This document shows, in pieces, positions 17,553 through 26,634 of a DNA stretch of 64,000 nucleotides. The notes below the pieces were generated by a model, which saw nothing but the letters and a program-made list of their open reading frames with translations, did no database searches and was not told the origin of the DNA. Each line of letters starts with the position of its first letter. The first letter of the stretch is position 1. The stretch spans positions 124,001 to 188,000 of the forward strand of contig JAQSDM010000011.1 in the NCBI GenBank assembly GCA_029945945.1, in the 5' to 3' direction. The translations under genes were made by a program, and so were the position numbers. Source of the stretch: Algoriphagus sp. Its GTDB lineage: Bacteria; Bacteroidota; Bacteroidia; Cytophagales; Cyclobacteriaceae.

Positions 17553-18324
17553 AGACGATTTCATCATCCTAACCGGTGCAGGTTCGGGCATCGGAAGAGA
17601 ACTGTTGAGTTTACTTTATCCCGCTACCCAAAATATCCTGGCAGTTGATTTCAAGCAGGAATTACTTGAAAAGTTGAAGACTGATTTTCCATTGGCCCAG
17701 ACGTTGAAAGCTGATCTCAGTCAGAAAGATGGCAATCAATTGATATTGGATTGGGTACGGTCCCATTGGTCAAGAGTGGATTATTGCTTTGCAAATGCCG
17801 GAAAAGCAGAGTATGGTGCAGCCCGGGAACAAAACTGGAAGACGGCGGACCAACTTTTTCAACTCAATGTGCACAGTCCGATTCAATTAGGATTGGCTTT
17901 GAAAGACCTTTTTTCCAACTCCCGATTTCGATTAATTATTACGGCTTCAGCCATGTCCTATTGGACAGTTCCCGGCTATAGTCTATATGCCTCAACCAAG
18001 GCTGCTCTGCTCCAATGGGCGGAAACGGTCTGGTCCGAAAAATCCGGAAACTGGCTGACATTAGTTTTTCCGATCGCCACCCGAACCCGGTTTTTCGAAG
18101 TCGCAGGAAAAAATATTCCGACTCCTTTTCCTCAGCAGGAGGCTTTGTATGTTGCCAGAAGCATCCTCTCGGGAGTCGCAAAAGGAAAAACTAAAATCTT
18201 TCCCTCCACTCTTTTTTTCTTCATGCTTCGATTGAATCAAATTTTTCCTATTATTCTGCCTCTTTATCAATCCATTGAATACAATAAGTATAAAAAATGG
18301 CTCAATAAACAAATGGAAACCTGA
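17533..18324 (+). CDS. SDR-family oxidoreductase
   Basis: A 263-residue short-chain dehydrogenase with TGAGSGIG (14-21), an NAG motif (88-90), Ser139, Tyr152 and Lys156 (YASTK). The C-terminus has a hydrophobic stretch (TLFFFMLRLNQIFPIILPLY) that may attach it to the membrane, as in lipid-modifying SDRs. It starts 20 bases inside the ADC-like gene; no later start would keep the nucleotide-binding strand. The substrate is unknown. Confidence 0.83.
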   Translation: MGTNWFKDDFIILTGAGSGIGRELLSLLYPATQNILAVDFKQELLEKLKTDFPLAQTLKADLSQKDGNQLILDWVRSHWSRVDYCFANAGKAEYGAAREQNWKTADQLFQLNVHSPIQLGLALKDLFSNSRFRLIITASAMSYWTVPGYSLYASTKAALLQWAETVWSEKSGNWLTLVFPIATRTRFFEVAGKNIPTPFPQQEALYVARSILSGVAKGKTKIFPSTLFFFMLRLNQIFPIILPLYQSIEYNKYKKWLNKQMET

Positions 18325-18356
18325 GTCTGTTAACTTTACCAAAAACCCCTTATTCC

Positions 18357-19022
18357 ATGAAAAACATTTCCTTTATCGTTCTCTTAATCTGGGCCTTGAG
18401 TGCCTGCGAACCAAAAGCAACTTATCCGGATACACTGCCCATGAAAGTGGCTTTGGCCTATGGATTCGACAAGTTTGAAGACGTAAATTCAATAGCCTAC
18501 ACCTGGAATGTGAGACGCGACTCCGTCACTGTGATCACAAGAGATTGGAAGTGGAACATCAAAGACCGAACAGTTTACTACGCAACTCCAGATACCAGTT
18601 ATACTTACAGCCTCGACATGCCAGCTGATTCTCTGCCTGTTGCAGACAAAGGCTTTGTCAATGATAAGTATTGGCTGATGTTCCCATTCCAACTAGGCTG
18701 GGATACCGGATATACCTATGAAACAACAGAAAATGTACCCACTCCGATTGCGGGAACAAATTCGACTTTGCTAACAATCGTTTACAAATCAGGAGAACCT
18801 GACATGCCGGTTACCGGATACACACCGGGTGATGCCTATGACTTGTATCTTGATGAAAACAATATGATTCTTGAGTGGGTATTCCGAAGAGGAAACGGTA
18901 CTGAGGGCAGACCTTCCACTTGGGAAGATGTGCAGCAGTTCGGTCCTATCAAGCTGGCAACTTCTCACTCAAATGATCAAAGTGAAAAGTTTATCTGGTT
19001 CACCAATATCTCAGTAAATTAA
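18357..19022 (+). CDS. hypothetical lipoprotein
   Basis: A 221-residue protein that I do not recognise beyond a lipoprotein signal (MKNISFIVLLIWALSAC, Cys17). The mature part is soluble, rich in aromatic and Thr residues (for example WKWNIKDRTVYY) and looks all-beta. It follows the second SDR by 32 bases and ends in a strong terminator, so it is probably the last gene of that operon. Confidence 0.65.
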   Translation: MKNISFIVLLIWALSACEPKATYPDTLPMKVALAYGFDKFEDVNSIAYTWNVRRDSVTVITRDWKWNIKDRTVYYATPDTSYTYSLDMPADSLPVADKGFVNDKYWLMFPFQLGWDTGYTYETTENVPTPIAGTNSTLLTIVYKSGEPDMPVTGYTPGDAYDLYLDENNMILEWVFRRGNGTEGRPSTWEDVQQFGPIKLATSHSNDQSEKFIWFTNISVN

Positions 19023-19043
19023 GTTTTGGTTCACAATAACATC

Positions 19044-19076
19044 AAAACCGCTTGTGGAGACGCAAGCGGTTTTTTC
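19044..19076 (+). terminator. Rho-independent terminator
   Basis: The perfect 11-bp stem aaaaccgcttg / caagcggtttt has an 8-base loop and is followed by ttt. It lies 21 bases after the lipoprotein stop. Confidence 0.92.
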
Positions 19077-19197
19077 ATTTATTTGTACCTGGAATTACGC
19101 CCTCTGTATTAAATCCGAGCGGCTTGATTCCTCGGAAAAGACCTCCTGATTAATCAATCCTATTTCCTAAATTGATGCTCAAACCCAATTTGCTGTC

Positions 19198-20091
19198 ATG
19201 AATCTGAATCATCTTCCTCGCCGGTCATTTATAAAAAACACTTCGATTTTAACTGCCGCAGGTTTAATTATCGATCCGCTCTCCGCTTTTGCAGGTTCAG
19301 GTCCAAAAGTTTGGACCGTCGGCGAGCTCATGGATTTGTTTATCAGTCAGGTTCCTAATGCTCCCTTTCAGACAACTGTGGACACGCTGAAAGCCGGTAC
19401 TCGTGATCAAGTGGTGACAGGCATAGTCACGACCATGTTTCCTACTTTGGCAGTGATCAAAAAGGCCATCGAACTGAAGGCCAACCTGATCATTCCCCAC
19501 GAACCGACATTTTATTCAGGCAGCGACGAAACGGAATGGCTGGTCAATGATCCGGTTTATAAATACAAGGTTGATTTGCTGGCGAAAAATAGAATAGCCA
19601 TTTGGAGAAATCACGACTATATCCATCGCATGAAAGTGGATGGAGTACAGGCCGGAGTGGCAGACGAATTGGATTGGAATGAGTATTATAAGCAAAGCCC
19701 CGTGCTTGAAATTCCCTCCACATCTCTGGCAAATCTGATCAACTATGTGAAAGAGAAGCTTGGGGTTCCGGCCATGCGCTATGTTGGTGACCTGAATCAA
19801 ACCTGCAGCAAAGTCCTGCTTCTCCCGGGAGCAGTTGGCGGAAAGAGACAGATTGAATCCATCATGAAAGAAAAACCGGATGTCCTGATCTGCGGGGAAT
19901 CCAACGAATGGGAAACTCCGGAATACGTCCGAAATGCAGTGGAAATGGGCCAAAAACTATCCATGATCGAGATCGGGCATTCTGCAAGCGAAGAGGGTGG
20001 ATCGGAATTTTTGACCAGCTGGATCAGAAAATATACTCCCGAAATCCCGGTGACTCATATTCCGTCGGGGAATTCCTTACAGGTTCTGTGA
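19198..20091 (+). CDS. NIF3-like dinuclear metal protein with Tat signal
   Basis: A 297-residue protein. The N-terminus (LPRRSFIKNTSILTAAGLII) is a twin-arginine signal. The rest resembles the NIF3/YbgI family: VVTGIVTTMFPTLAVIKKAI, then NLIIPHEPTFY with the metal-binding His, HDYIHRM in the middle, and IEIGHSASEEGG with His and Glu ligands near the C-terminus. Typical NIF3 proteins are cytoplasmic and their function is unsettled; an exported form is unusual. It is a single-gene unit between two terminators. Confidence 0.8.
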   Translation: MNLNHLPRRSFIKNTSILTAAGLIIDPLSAFAGSGPKVWTVGELMDLFISQVPNAPFQTTVDTLKAGTRDQVVTGIVTTMFPTLAVIKKAIELKANLIIPHEPTFYSGSDETEWLVNDPVYKYKVDLLAKNRIAIWRNHDYIHRMKVDGVQAGVADELDWNEYYKQSPVLEIPSTSLANLINYVKEKLGVPAMRYVGDLNQTCSKVLLLPGAVGGKRQIESIMKEKPDVLICGESNEWETPEYVRNAVEMGQKLSMIEIGHSASEEGGSEFLTSWIRKYTPEIPVTHIPSGNSLQVL

Positions 20092-20094
20092 AAT

Positions 20095-20130
20095 AAAAAA
20101 GGGACTGATATCGAAATCAGTCCCTTTTTT
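20095..20130. terminator. bidirectional terminator between NIF3-like gene and csbD-like gene
   Basis: The stem gggactgat / atcagtccc with a 6-base loop is flanked by aaaaaa on the left and tttttt on the right, so it can stop transcription from both convergent genes. Confidence 0.92.
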
Positions 20131-20172
20131 ATTTTTTGATTAGTTGAATTTAATCTGAATGGTCAAAGTGGC

Positions 20173-20367
20173 TTAAAGCCCATTGATTTCTTCTTTAACC
20201 TCATCCATGGTCTTGCCAAGCTTTCGTTGTAGTTTCCCCAGAAGCTCGTCTTCTTTGCCTTCTTCAAAAAGCAAATCGTCATCGGTAAGATCAGCATACT
20301 TCTGCTTAAGCTTCCCTTTCATTTCATTCCAGGAACCTTTCATTTGAAGTTTAGTGTCAGTTTTCAT
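20173..20367 (-). CDS. CsbD-family stress protein
   Basis: A 64-residue, highly charged, soluble helical protein. The family pattern is visible: [20 protein letters not shown], then [18 protein letters not shown] and the C-terminal [10 protein letters not shown]. CsbD proteins are abundant general-stress proteins of unknown mechanism. It is a monocistronic gene with its own terminator. Confidence 0.88.
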   Translation of the reverse strand: MKTDTKLQMKGSWNEMKGKLKQKYADLTDDDLLFEEGKEDELLGKLQRKLGKTMDEVKEEINGL

Positions 20368-20563
20368 TTTTTTTTGGGTTTAATTGAACAAATAATTCTC
20401 CTTCATTCTTTCCAAACCTGGTGCCATGACTCTTTTTCTGCTGATTTGAGGGTTTTTGAGGGGTAATGACAAATGAACCTGCGTATTATCATTCCAAACT
20501 GGGGAATTATTTCTCGAATTCTCACAAGCCGGAAATTTACCCGTTAAGAACAGGACTTAAATC

Positions 20564-20604
20564 CTCCAAAAAAATGCAGGATATCTCCTCCCGTCGATAT
20601 CCTG
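20564..20604 (-). terminator. terminator of the GMC operon
   Basis: On the minus strand the stem caggatatc / gatatcctg with a 10-base loop is followed by gcattttttt. It lies 32 bases after the stop of the subunit-3 gene. Confidence 0.88.
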
Positions 20605-20636
20605 TAAAATCATTTATCAAACTTTGCTAACAGAAA

Positions 20637-21230
20637 TCACAAACTCCAACTGTTTCCTACATCCGAAAGCGGAATACAACCCAGATATTCTCCAGGTATC
20701 GGATCGTAGTTCAAGACATTTTTACCGATTTCCTCGGAGGTGAAATATCCCCACATAGCCATGGATTTCAGCGAGCGATAGAAACCTACCGGTTCCTGCT
20801 TCCCAACTGCTGTACCCCAAACTTTCCCGTTGAACTTTGGAGATCCGGCTTCGGCCGCTTTCAGACAGGCAGTTTTATCTTCAGGACTCAGCTCAGCAAA
20901 TACATCCCCGTAGGTCGACTTGCAATCCGCATTGAACTTTTCGATCTCTGCAACCACATTTTCCTGCCCCTGCTTATCGTACATTTTTGCATAAACCAAA
21001 TCGATAAAAATATCGGTCTTCACATCCAATGCACCAGGGGTTGCTGTCTTTGGCAGAATAAAATCCACAAATGAGGAAATAAACATCGCCTGATCTTCCT
21101 TCAGAAATTGAGGAGTCCAGGTAAGCCTGTCCTGCTTGGCGCATGATTGGAGCAGGGAAAGCAGTGTTGGTGCAGCTACTGCCGAACCCGCCAAAAGGGC
21201 TGTTTTTCTAAGTGCGTTTCGTCTGTTCAT
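20637..21230 (-). CDS. gluconate 2-dehydrogenase subunit 3 family protein
   Basis: A 197-residue small partner subunit (PF13618) for a GMC-type flavin dehydrogenase. The N-terminus (MNRRNALRKTALLAGSAVAA) is a Tat signal; family members are thought to carry the co-folded catalytic subunit across the membrane by this signal. Family-like positions include FVDFILPKTATPGALD and the C-terminal DPIPGEYLGC. It begins 4 bases after the GMC gene, so the two form one operon. Confidence 0.9.
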   Translation of the reverse strand: MNRRNALRKTALLAGSAVAAPTLLSLLQSCAKQDRLTWTPQFLKEDQAMFISSFVDFILPKTATPGALDVKTDIFIDLVYAKMYDKQGQENVVAEIEKFNADCKSTYGDVFAELSPEDKTACLKAAEAGSPKFNGKVWGTAVGKQEPVGFYRSLKSMAMWGYFTSEEIGKNVLNYDPIPGEYLGCIPLSDVGNSWSL

Positions 21231-21234
21231 GGCA

Positions 21235-22941
21235 TTAGATGTTATTTTTCTTGAGTTCGGATACAGCGAAGTCTGCTGCTCGGGCGGTAAGGGCCATGTA
21301 GGTCAGGGAAGGATTTACACAAGAAGAAGAAGTCATGCAAGCTCCGTCGGTGACAAAAACATTCTTGCAGGCGTGAACCTGATTGTTTCCGTTCAGGACG
21401 GAAGTTTTCGGATCGCGACCCATTCTGGCTGTTCCCATTTCGTGAATGCCATATCCCATTTCATGTTTGTTGTCAAAGTCCACGACATTCTTCAATCCGA
21501 CACGCTCCAGCATTTCCTTGGCATCGATTCGGATTTGCTGATTGATCGCCAGCTCGTTTGCTCCCCACTCAGCGTCTATCGCTAGGGTAGGCTGACCCCA
21601 TTTATCCAGCTTGTCCTTGTTCAGGTAAACTTTGTTTTCATGGTTTGGAAGACACTCTGCGAAACCGGTAATGAAGAACTCCCACGGTCCCGGCTTCATC
21701 ATTCTGTCTTTGAAGTCTCCTCCAAAATCTTCTTCATTCGCTCCAGCTCCCCAATTTCCTCTTCCTCCGCCGCCCTGGAAGCCATAGCCTCTCACAAAGT
21801 TGTCTGATTTGGTATTTTCATCCAGGTTGACATAACGCGGAATGTAGATCCCGTTTGGCCGTCGTCCTTTATAATATTCATCGTCAAATCCATCCACCAC
21901 ACCCATGGCACCGACGCGATAGGTATGATCCATCAGGTTATGTCCGAGTTCACCGCTGTCATTTCCAAGCCCATTCGGGAATCGGTTGGAAGTGGAATTC
22001 ATTAGTATTTGAGTAGAACTCAAGGTTGAAGCATTACAGAAAATGATTTTAGCATGGTATTCAAAAACCTCATTGGTCTCCGCATCGATGATTCTGACTC
22101 CCGTAGCTTTCCCCTTTGCTTCATCATAAATCAAAGACTGGACAATGGAAAAAGGTCGGATTGTCAGATTTCCCGTTGCGTTTGCGGCAGGAAGTGTCAC
22201 CGCATTGCTACTGAAATATGCGCCGTAAGGGCAACCCCGATCACAGCGATTTCGGAACTGACATTTGCCACGTCCATTCAACGGTTCGGTCAGGTGTGCC
22301 ACCCGGCCGATGATCATATTTCTTCCGGAGAATTCTTTTTCGATTCGGCTCTTTACATGTTTTTCCACGCAATTCAATTCCATTGGAGGCAGGAAATGGC
22401 TATCCGGCAACTGTGGTAAACCCAAGGCTTCACCGCTGATCCCGGCATATTTTTCCACATACGTATACCAGGATTCAATATCCTTGTATCGGATCGGCCA
22501 GTCTACGCCATGCCCGTCTTTTGCATTGGCAGCAAAATCCAGATCAGACCATCGGTAGCATTGCTTCCCCCAAAGGAGGGATCTGCCTCCCATCTGATGG
22601 GCACGAATCCAGAGAAAAGGTTTGACTTCAGTGTAGGGATTTTCCTCGTCATTGGCGTAAAAATGCTTGTTGTTTTCCCCGACGAAACCAGCTCTCACAC
22701 CGGACGCATGGATCTTTTTTTCTTCCGGAGTGAGCGAACCACGAAGTTCCTGTTCCCAGGGATCATAGGTCATCGTGGGATAATCCACCACATGCTCGAC
22801 AAGTCTGCCCCGTTCGAGAACCAGGGTTTTCAACCCTTTTTCGCAGAGTTCCTTGGCTGCCCAGCCACCGCTGATTCCCGAACCGATGACAATCGCATCG
22901 TAAGTCATCTCCTGTTTTGCGTCGATATTAAAATTGGCCAT
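21235..22941 (-). CDS. GMC-family FAD-dependent sugar oxidoreductase
   Basis: A 568-residue flavoenzyme. The dinucleotide-binding motif GSGISGGWAA (about residues 21-30) opens the FAD domain. The cysteine-rich loop CQFRNRCDRGCPYG occurs in the gluconate/2-ketogluconate dehydrogenase branch. The catalytic His-Asn pair is expected from GIHEMGTARMG and CVNPSLTYMAL near the C-terminus. There is no signal of its own, so export probably depends on the Tat signal of the adjacent subunit 3. Related pairs oxidise sugars or glycosides, for example at C3; the substrate here is unknown. Confidence 0.92.
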   Translation of the reverse strand: MANFNIDAKQEMTYDAIVIGSGISGGWAAKELCEKGLKTLVLERGRLVEHVVDYPTMTYDPWEQELRGSLTPEEKKIHASGVRAGFVGENNKHFYANDEENPYTEVKPFLWIRAHQMGGRSLLWGKQCYRWSDLDFAANAKDGHGVDWPIRYKDIESWYTYVEKYAGISGEALGLPQLPDSHFLPPMELNCVEKHVKSRIEKEFSGRNMIIGRVAHLTEPLNGRGKCQFRNRCDRGCPYGAYFSSNAVTLPAANATGNLTIRPFSIVQSLIYDEAKGKATGVRIIDAETNEVFEYHAKIIFCNASTLSSTQILMNSTSNRFPNGLGNDSGELGHNLMDHTYRVGAMGVVDGFDDEYYKGRRPNGIYIPRYVNLDENTKSDNFVRGYGFQGGGGRGNWGAGANEEDFGGDFKDRMMKPGPWEFFITGFAECLPNHENKVYLNKDKLDKWGQPTLAIDAEWGANELAINQQIRIDAKEMLERVGLKNVVDFDNKHEMGYGIHEMGTARMGRDPKTSVLNGNNQVHACKNVFVTDGACMTSSSCVNPSLTYMALTARAADFAVSELKKNNI

Positions 22942-23171
22942 TACAATAGGTTATTTTGAAAGGGCAAAATATAAGGATTAATCGGGAGAGGCTTAGAATC
23001 AGATTTTGATAAATCCTGAAAAAATACCTCCTATTGGATAAGGATGACCTTGAAAAATCCAAGTTCAAAAAGCCGGAGAGATGGGGATGAGCTCCAACTC
23101 TTCCGAAAGTCTTTGAAACTTTGACAACAAGACTTCTTGCCTCCCCTCCTATTTCCTGCTATTTTCCCGTC

Positions 23172-24458
23172 ATGAAAAAAATCACCCTACTCCTGGTTTT
23201 AGGCTTCTTGCCTCTTTTCACATTTGCGCAGCAACTCAGCAAGGAAGAAAAAAAACTCACCGAACTGATCGACACTCATTATGCATCCACGATTGACTTG
23301 CTGAAAGAAGTGGTCAATATCAATTCCGGCTCTCTCAATAAAGAAGGAGTACGGGAAGTTGGGAGGATTTTCGAGCGGGAATTTCAGAAAATCGGCTTTG
23401 AAACCGAGTGGATAGAGCTCCCTTCCGAGCTCAATCGTGCCGGACATTTCGTAGCCACCCGAAAAGGAACGAAAGGAAAAAAGCTTTTCCTGATCGGGCA
23501 CGTGGATACGGTTTTTGAGAAGGATATGCCCTTTTCTCCTTACACAGTTTTGAACGACACCACCGCCACCGGTCAGGGACTGAATGATATGAAAGGCGGC
23601 GATGTGTTGATTTTCGCAGGCTTGAAAGCCATGCATGAACTCGGCCTTCTTGAGGACAGAACGATCACCGTTTATTTCACAGGTGACGAAGAAAGCGCCG
23701 GAAATCCTACTATTTCCCGCCAGGATTTTATCGAGCGAGCCAAGTTACATGACATTGCTTTGGCTTATGAAACTGCCGCCGGATTTGGCACAGTGACAGT
23801 TGCTCGAAGAGGTGCAAGTGGTTGGACACTCAAAACAAGCGGAAGACAGGCTCATTCCAGTGGAGTTTTTAGCCAAGGCTCAGGCTTTGGTGCGATTTAC
23901 GAAGCGTCGAGAATCCTTACTGAATTTCGGGAGCAGCTCGCAGGGGAGAAATACCTGACATTCAACCCCGGACAATTTATCGGTGGATCTGATATAAAAT
24001 ATGATGAAATCTCCGGAAAAGGTGAAGCCCTTGGCAAAACCAATATCATCGCTCGAGAAGCCATTGTCACCGGAGATTTAAGATTCCTCGGGGAAGCTCA
24101 AAAAGAATCCGCCCGAGCGAAAATGAGAGAAATCGTAGACAAAAATCTGAATCAGACGGATGCTGAAATCAGCTTCAAAGACGGCATTCCTTCCATGTCC
24201 CCGACTGAAGGCAATCTTGCTTTGGCCAAACAGCTGAATGATCTCAGCATCGACATGGGCTATGGGGAAGTGAAGCCGGGCGATCCGGGAAGCCGTGGCG
24301 CGGGAGATATTTCCTATGTGGCAGATTTCATGGATTGTCTGGATGGATTGGGCGCTTCCGGTCGTGGCGCGCATGCCCCCGGAGAGACGATCAACCTGAA
24401 AGAATATCCGGCCCTGATCAAGAGAAGCACTCTGTTTATCTATCGCCTGACCCGATAA
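23172..24458 (+). CDS. exported M20-family metallopeptidase (glutamate carboxypeptidase-like)
   Basis: About 428 residues from the ATG at 23172, which opens a cleavable signal (MKKITLLLVLGFLPLFTFAQ); an upstream in-frame ATG at 23121 would bury it. Zinc-site motifs of family M20 are intact: GHVDTVF, LNDMKGGD, TGDEESAGN with the catalytic and ligand Glu pair, and GRGAHAPGE with the final His. The order and spacing resemble carboxypeptidase G2. It would act in the periplasm on peptides or acyl-glutamates. The GH13 gene starts 9 bases later. Confidence 0.88.
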   Translation: MKKITLLLVLGFLPLFTFAQQLSKEEKKLTELIDTHYASTIDLLKEVVNINSGSLNKEGVREVGRIFEREFQKIGFETEWIELPSELNRAGHFVATRKGTKGKKLFLIGHVDTVFEKDMPFSPYTVLNDTTATGQGLNDMKGGDVLIFAGLKAMHELGLLEDRTITVYFTGDEESAGNPTISRQDFIERAKLHDIALAYETAAGFGTVTVARRGASGWTLKTSGRQAHSSGVFSQGSGFGAIYEASRILTEFREQLAGEKYLTFNPGQFIGGSDIKYDEISGKGEALGKTNIIAREAIVTGDLRFLGEAQKESARAKMREIVDKNLNQTDAEISFKDGIPSMSPTEGNLALAKQLNDLSIDMGYGEVKPGDPGSRGAGDISYVADFMDCLDGLGASGRGAHAPGETINLKEYPALIKRSTLFIYRLTR

Positions 24459-24467
24459 TCACGGCAA

Positions 24468-26339
24468 ATGAAATCCCAATTTATTCTTTTCTCACTCGCT
24501 GTACTTTTGCTCGCTTCCTGCAAGAAGCCAGCTCCGGACGCCCTTGAACCAGAGACTATGAAGCCTCAGAAAGCAGTCGTTTACCAGGTTTTTACCCGAC
24601 TTTTTGGAAACACAAATACCTCAAACAAGCCTTGGGGAACCATCGAGGAAAATGGTGTCGGGAAGTTCAACGACATCACGGATGTAGCTTTGGAAGAAAT
24701 GGAAAAACTGGGAGTGAGCCATGTCTGGTACACGGGAGTTCCTCATCATGCCGTGATCCGCGATTACTCGGCGATCGGCATCAACGATGATGATCCGGAT
24801 GTGGTCAAAGGACGGGCGGGTTCTCCCTACGCTGTGAAGGATTACTATCAGGTCAATCCCGATCTGGCAGTTGATCCGGCCAAGCGAATGGAGGAATTTG
24901 AGGCGCTGATCGCACGAACTCATGCTCACGGTCTGAAAGTCATCATCGATATCGTACCCAATCACGTCGCAAGAAAATACGAAGGAAAAAACAATCCCGA
25001 GGGCGTTTCGGACTTTGGTGCCAATGACGATACTTCTCAAGAATACACGCGCGACAATAATTTTTATTACGTACCCGGAGAGCCATTTCAGGTTCAGAAA
25101 GCAATGAATGGATATCAGCCTTTGGGAGGAGAAAAGCATCCCCTGGCTGATGGTAAATTTGAGGAGAATCCTGCGAAATGGACCGGTAACGGATCGAGAA
25201 AAGCGCAGCCTGATTTCAACGATTGGTACGAGACGGTGAAGATCAATTACGGTGTAAGTCCGGATGGACGAAAGGAATTTGACTCGCTTCCTTCAGGGTT
25301 TGACACGTTGGGATATGAAGCACATTACAAGTTTTGGAAGGGAAAAGAAATTCCGGATTCCTGGATCAAGTTTAAGGATATCACTCAGTTTTGGCTGGGA
25401 AAAGGTGTTGATGGATTCCGCTTCGACATGGCCGAGATGGTTCCGGTGGAGTTCTGGTCTTACCTCAATTCACATATCAAAAACACCAATCCTGAAGCTT
25501 TCCTGTTGGCTGAGGTGTACAATCCGGCAATGTATCGGGACTACATTCACTTGGGAAAAATGGATCACCTCTACGACAAGGTCGAACTCTATGACACGCT
25601 GAAACATATCATTCAGGGACATGGATCCACGGATAATCTGGCGTCCATTCAGCAGGGACTTTTGGACATTGAGCATCATATGCTTCACTTTCTGGAAAAC
25701 CACGATGAGCAGCGGATTGCAAGTCCGGAGTTTGCCGGAGATCCGTGGAAAGCTTTGCCTGCGATGGTCGTCTCGGCTACAATCAGCACTTCCCCGACGA
25801 TGATTTATTTTGGACAGGAAGTGGGCGAACCCGGAGCAGAAAATGCCGGATTTGGGTCTCCTTCGCGCACATCCATTTTCGATTACATCGGAGTGCCTCA
25901 TCATCAGCGCTGGCTCAATGGAGGAAAATTTGACGGGGGACAGCTTTCCGTCAGGGAAAAAGAACTCCGTGAATACTATGCCCGACTCCTGAACCTAACC
26001 CGGGAAAATGATGCGCTGATGGGCAACTATCAGGAGCTTCATTCTTTCAATCGAATGGATTCTTCCTCGGCTTATGGCAAGAAAGCGTTTGCTTTTGCAA
26101 GATGGTCGGACAATCAGAAACTGATTATCGTTTCCAATTTTGATCCCTCGAATGGTTTGAAAACAACTTTGAAGCTTTCTCCGGAACTCCTGAATATCTG
26201 GAAGTTGGAGACTGGAGAGCGGGAGATTCAGGAAATTCTTTTGAATAAGAAATCTACAAAGCTGAAAGTCGGAAAAAACTCAGCCGAACTGGAATTGGAC
26301 CTTGCACCGCTAGAGTCCTGGATTTTGGAAGTGAAGTAG
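24468..26339 (+). CDS. GH13 alpha-amylase family lipoprotein
   Basis: A 623-residue glycoside hydrolase of the alpha-amylase clan. The signal ends in VLLLASC, a lipobox, so the enzyme is lipid-anchored. The (beta/alpha)8 barrel motifs are VIIDIVPNHVA, DGFRFDMAEMV with nucleophile Asp320, LLAEVYN with acid/base Glu349, and ENHDEQR with Asp413. A C-terminal beta domain follows (about residues 520-623). It probably acts on alpha-glucans at the cell surface or in the periplasm. It is in an operon with the M20 peptidase, an odd functional mix. Confidence 0.92.
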   Translation: MKSQFILFSLAVLLLASCKKPAPDALEPETMKPQKAVVYQVFTRLFGNTNTSNKPWGTIEENGVGKFNDITDVALEEMEKLGVSHVWYTGVPHHAVIRDYSAIGINDDDPDVVKGRAGSPYAVKDYYQVNPDLAVDPAKRMEEFEALIARTHAHGLKVIIDIVPNHVARKYEGKNNPEGVSDFGANDDTSQEYTRDNNFYYVPGEPFQVQKAMNGYQPLGGEKHPLADGKFEENPAKWTGNGSRKAQPDFNDWYETVKINYGVSPDGRKEFDSLPSGFDTLGYEAHYKFWKGKEIPDSWIKFKDITQFWLGKGVDGFRFDMAEMVPVEFWSYLNSHIKNTNPEAFLLAEVYNPAMYRDYIHLGKMDHLYDKVELYDTLKHIIQGHGSTDNLASIQQGLLDIEHHMLHFLENHDEQRIASPEFAGDPWKALPAMVVSATISTSPTMIYFGQEVGEPGAENAGFGSPSRTSIFDYIGVPHHQRWLNGGKFDGGQLSVREKELREYYARLLNLTRENDALMGNYQELHSFNRMDSSSAYGKKAFAFARWSDNQKLIIVSNFDPSNGLKTTLKLSPELLNIWKLETGEREIQEILLNKKSTKLKVGKNSAELELDLAPLESWILEVK

Positions 26340-26437
26340 CTTTTTAGAGTTACAAAAGAGGTTCTTCTTGTGGATTTAATCCTAAATAAGAAAAATTACC
26401 TTCGGGATGGTGCGGTCGGGAAAAATTCGATAGAGCT

Positions 26438-26560
26438 AATCTGACCTTAAAACCTATGTCTGAAAAATATCTTAACATTAAATTTTTTAATTTTAAAGGT
26501 GAGCAGCACTATCTGACCTCAATTTTAATGTCAGAAATCGAGCTTACCTTAAATTCTTGA
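26438..26560. repeat. structured intergenic element with nested inverted repeats
   Basis: In the 295-base gap before the GH25 gene, imperfect arms (26489-26504 and 26542-26555) surround an inner exact pair tctgac (26512-26517) / gtcaga (26530-26535). A partial direct repeat of the same segment (tctgacct at 26440 and 26512) lies 72 bases apart. No coding potential was seen in the gap. Confidence 0.4.
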
Positions 26561-26634
26561 TTTTTTGAGGCGAAAAGTGAGTTTTAGGAATTGGATTGGT
26601 TTCGCCAATTTGCAGTCCGATTTGAATTCATTCT

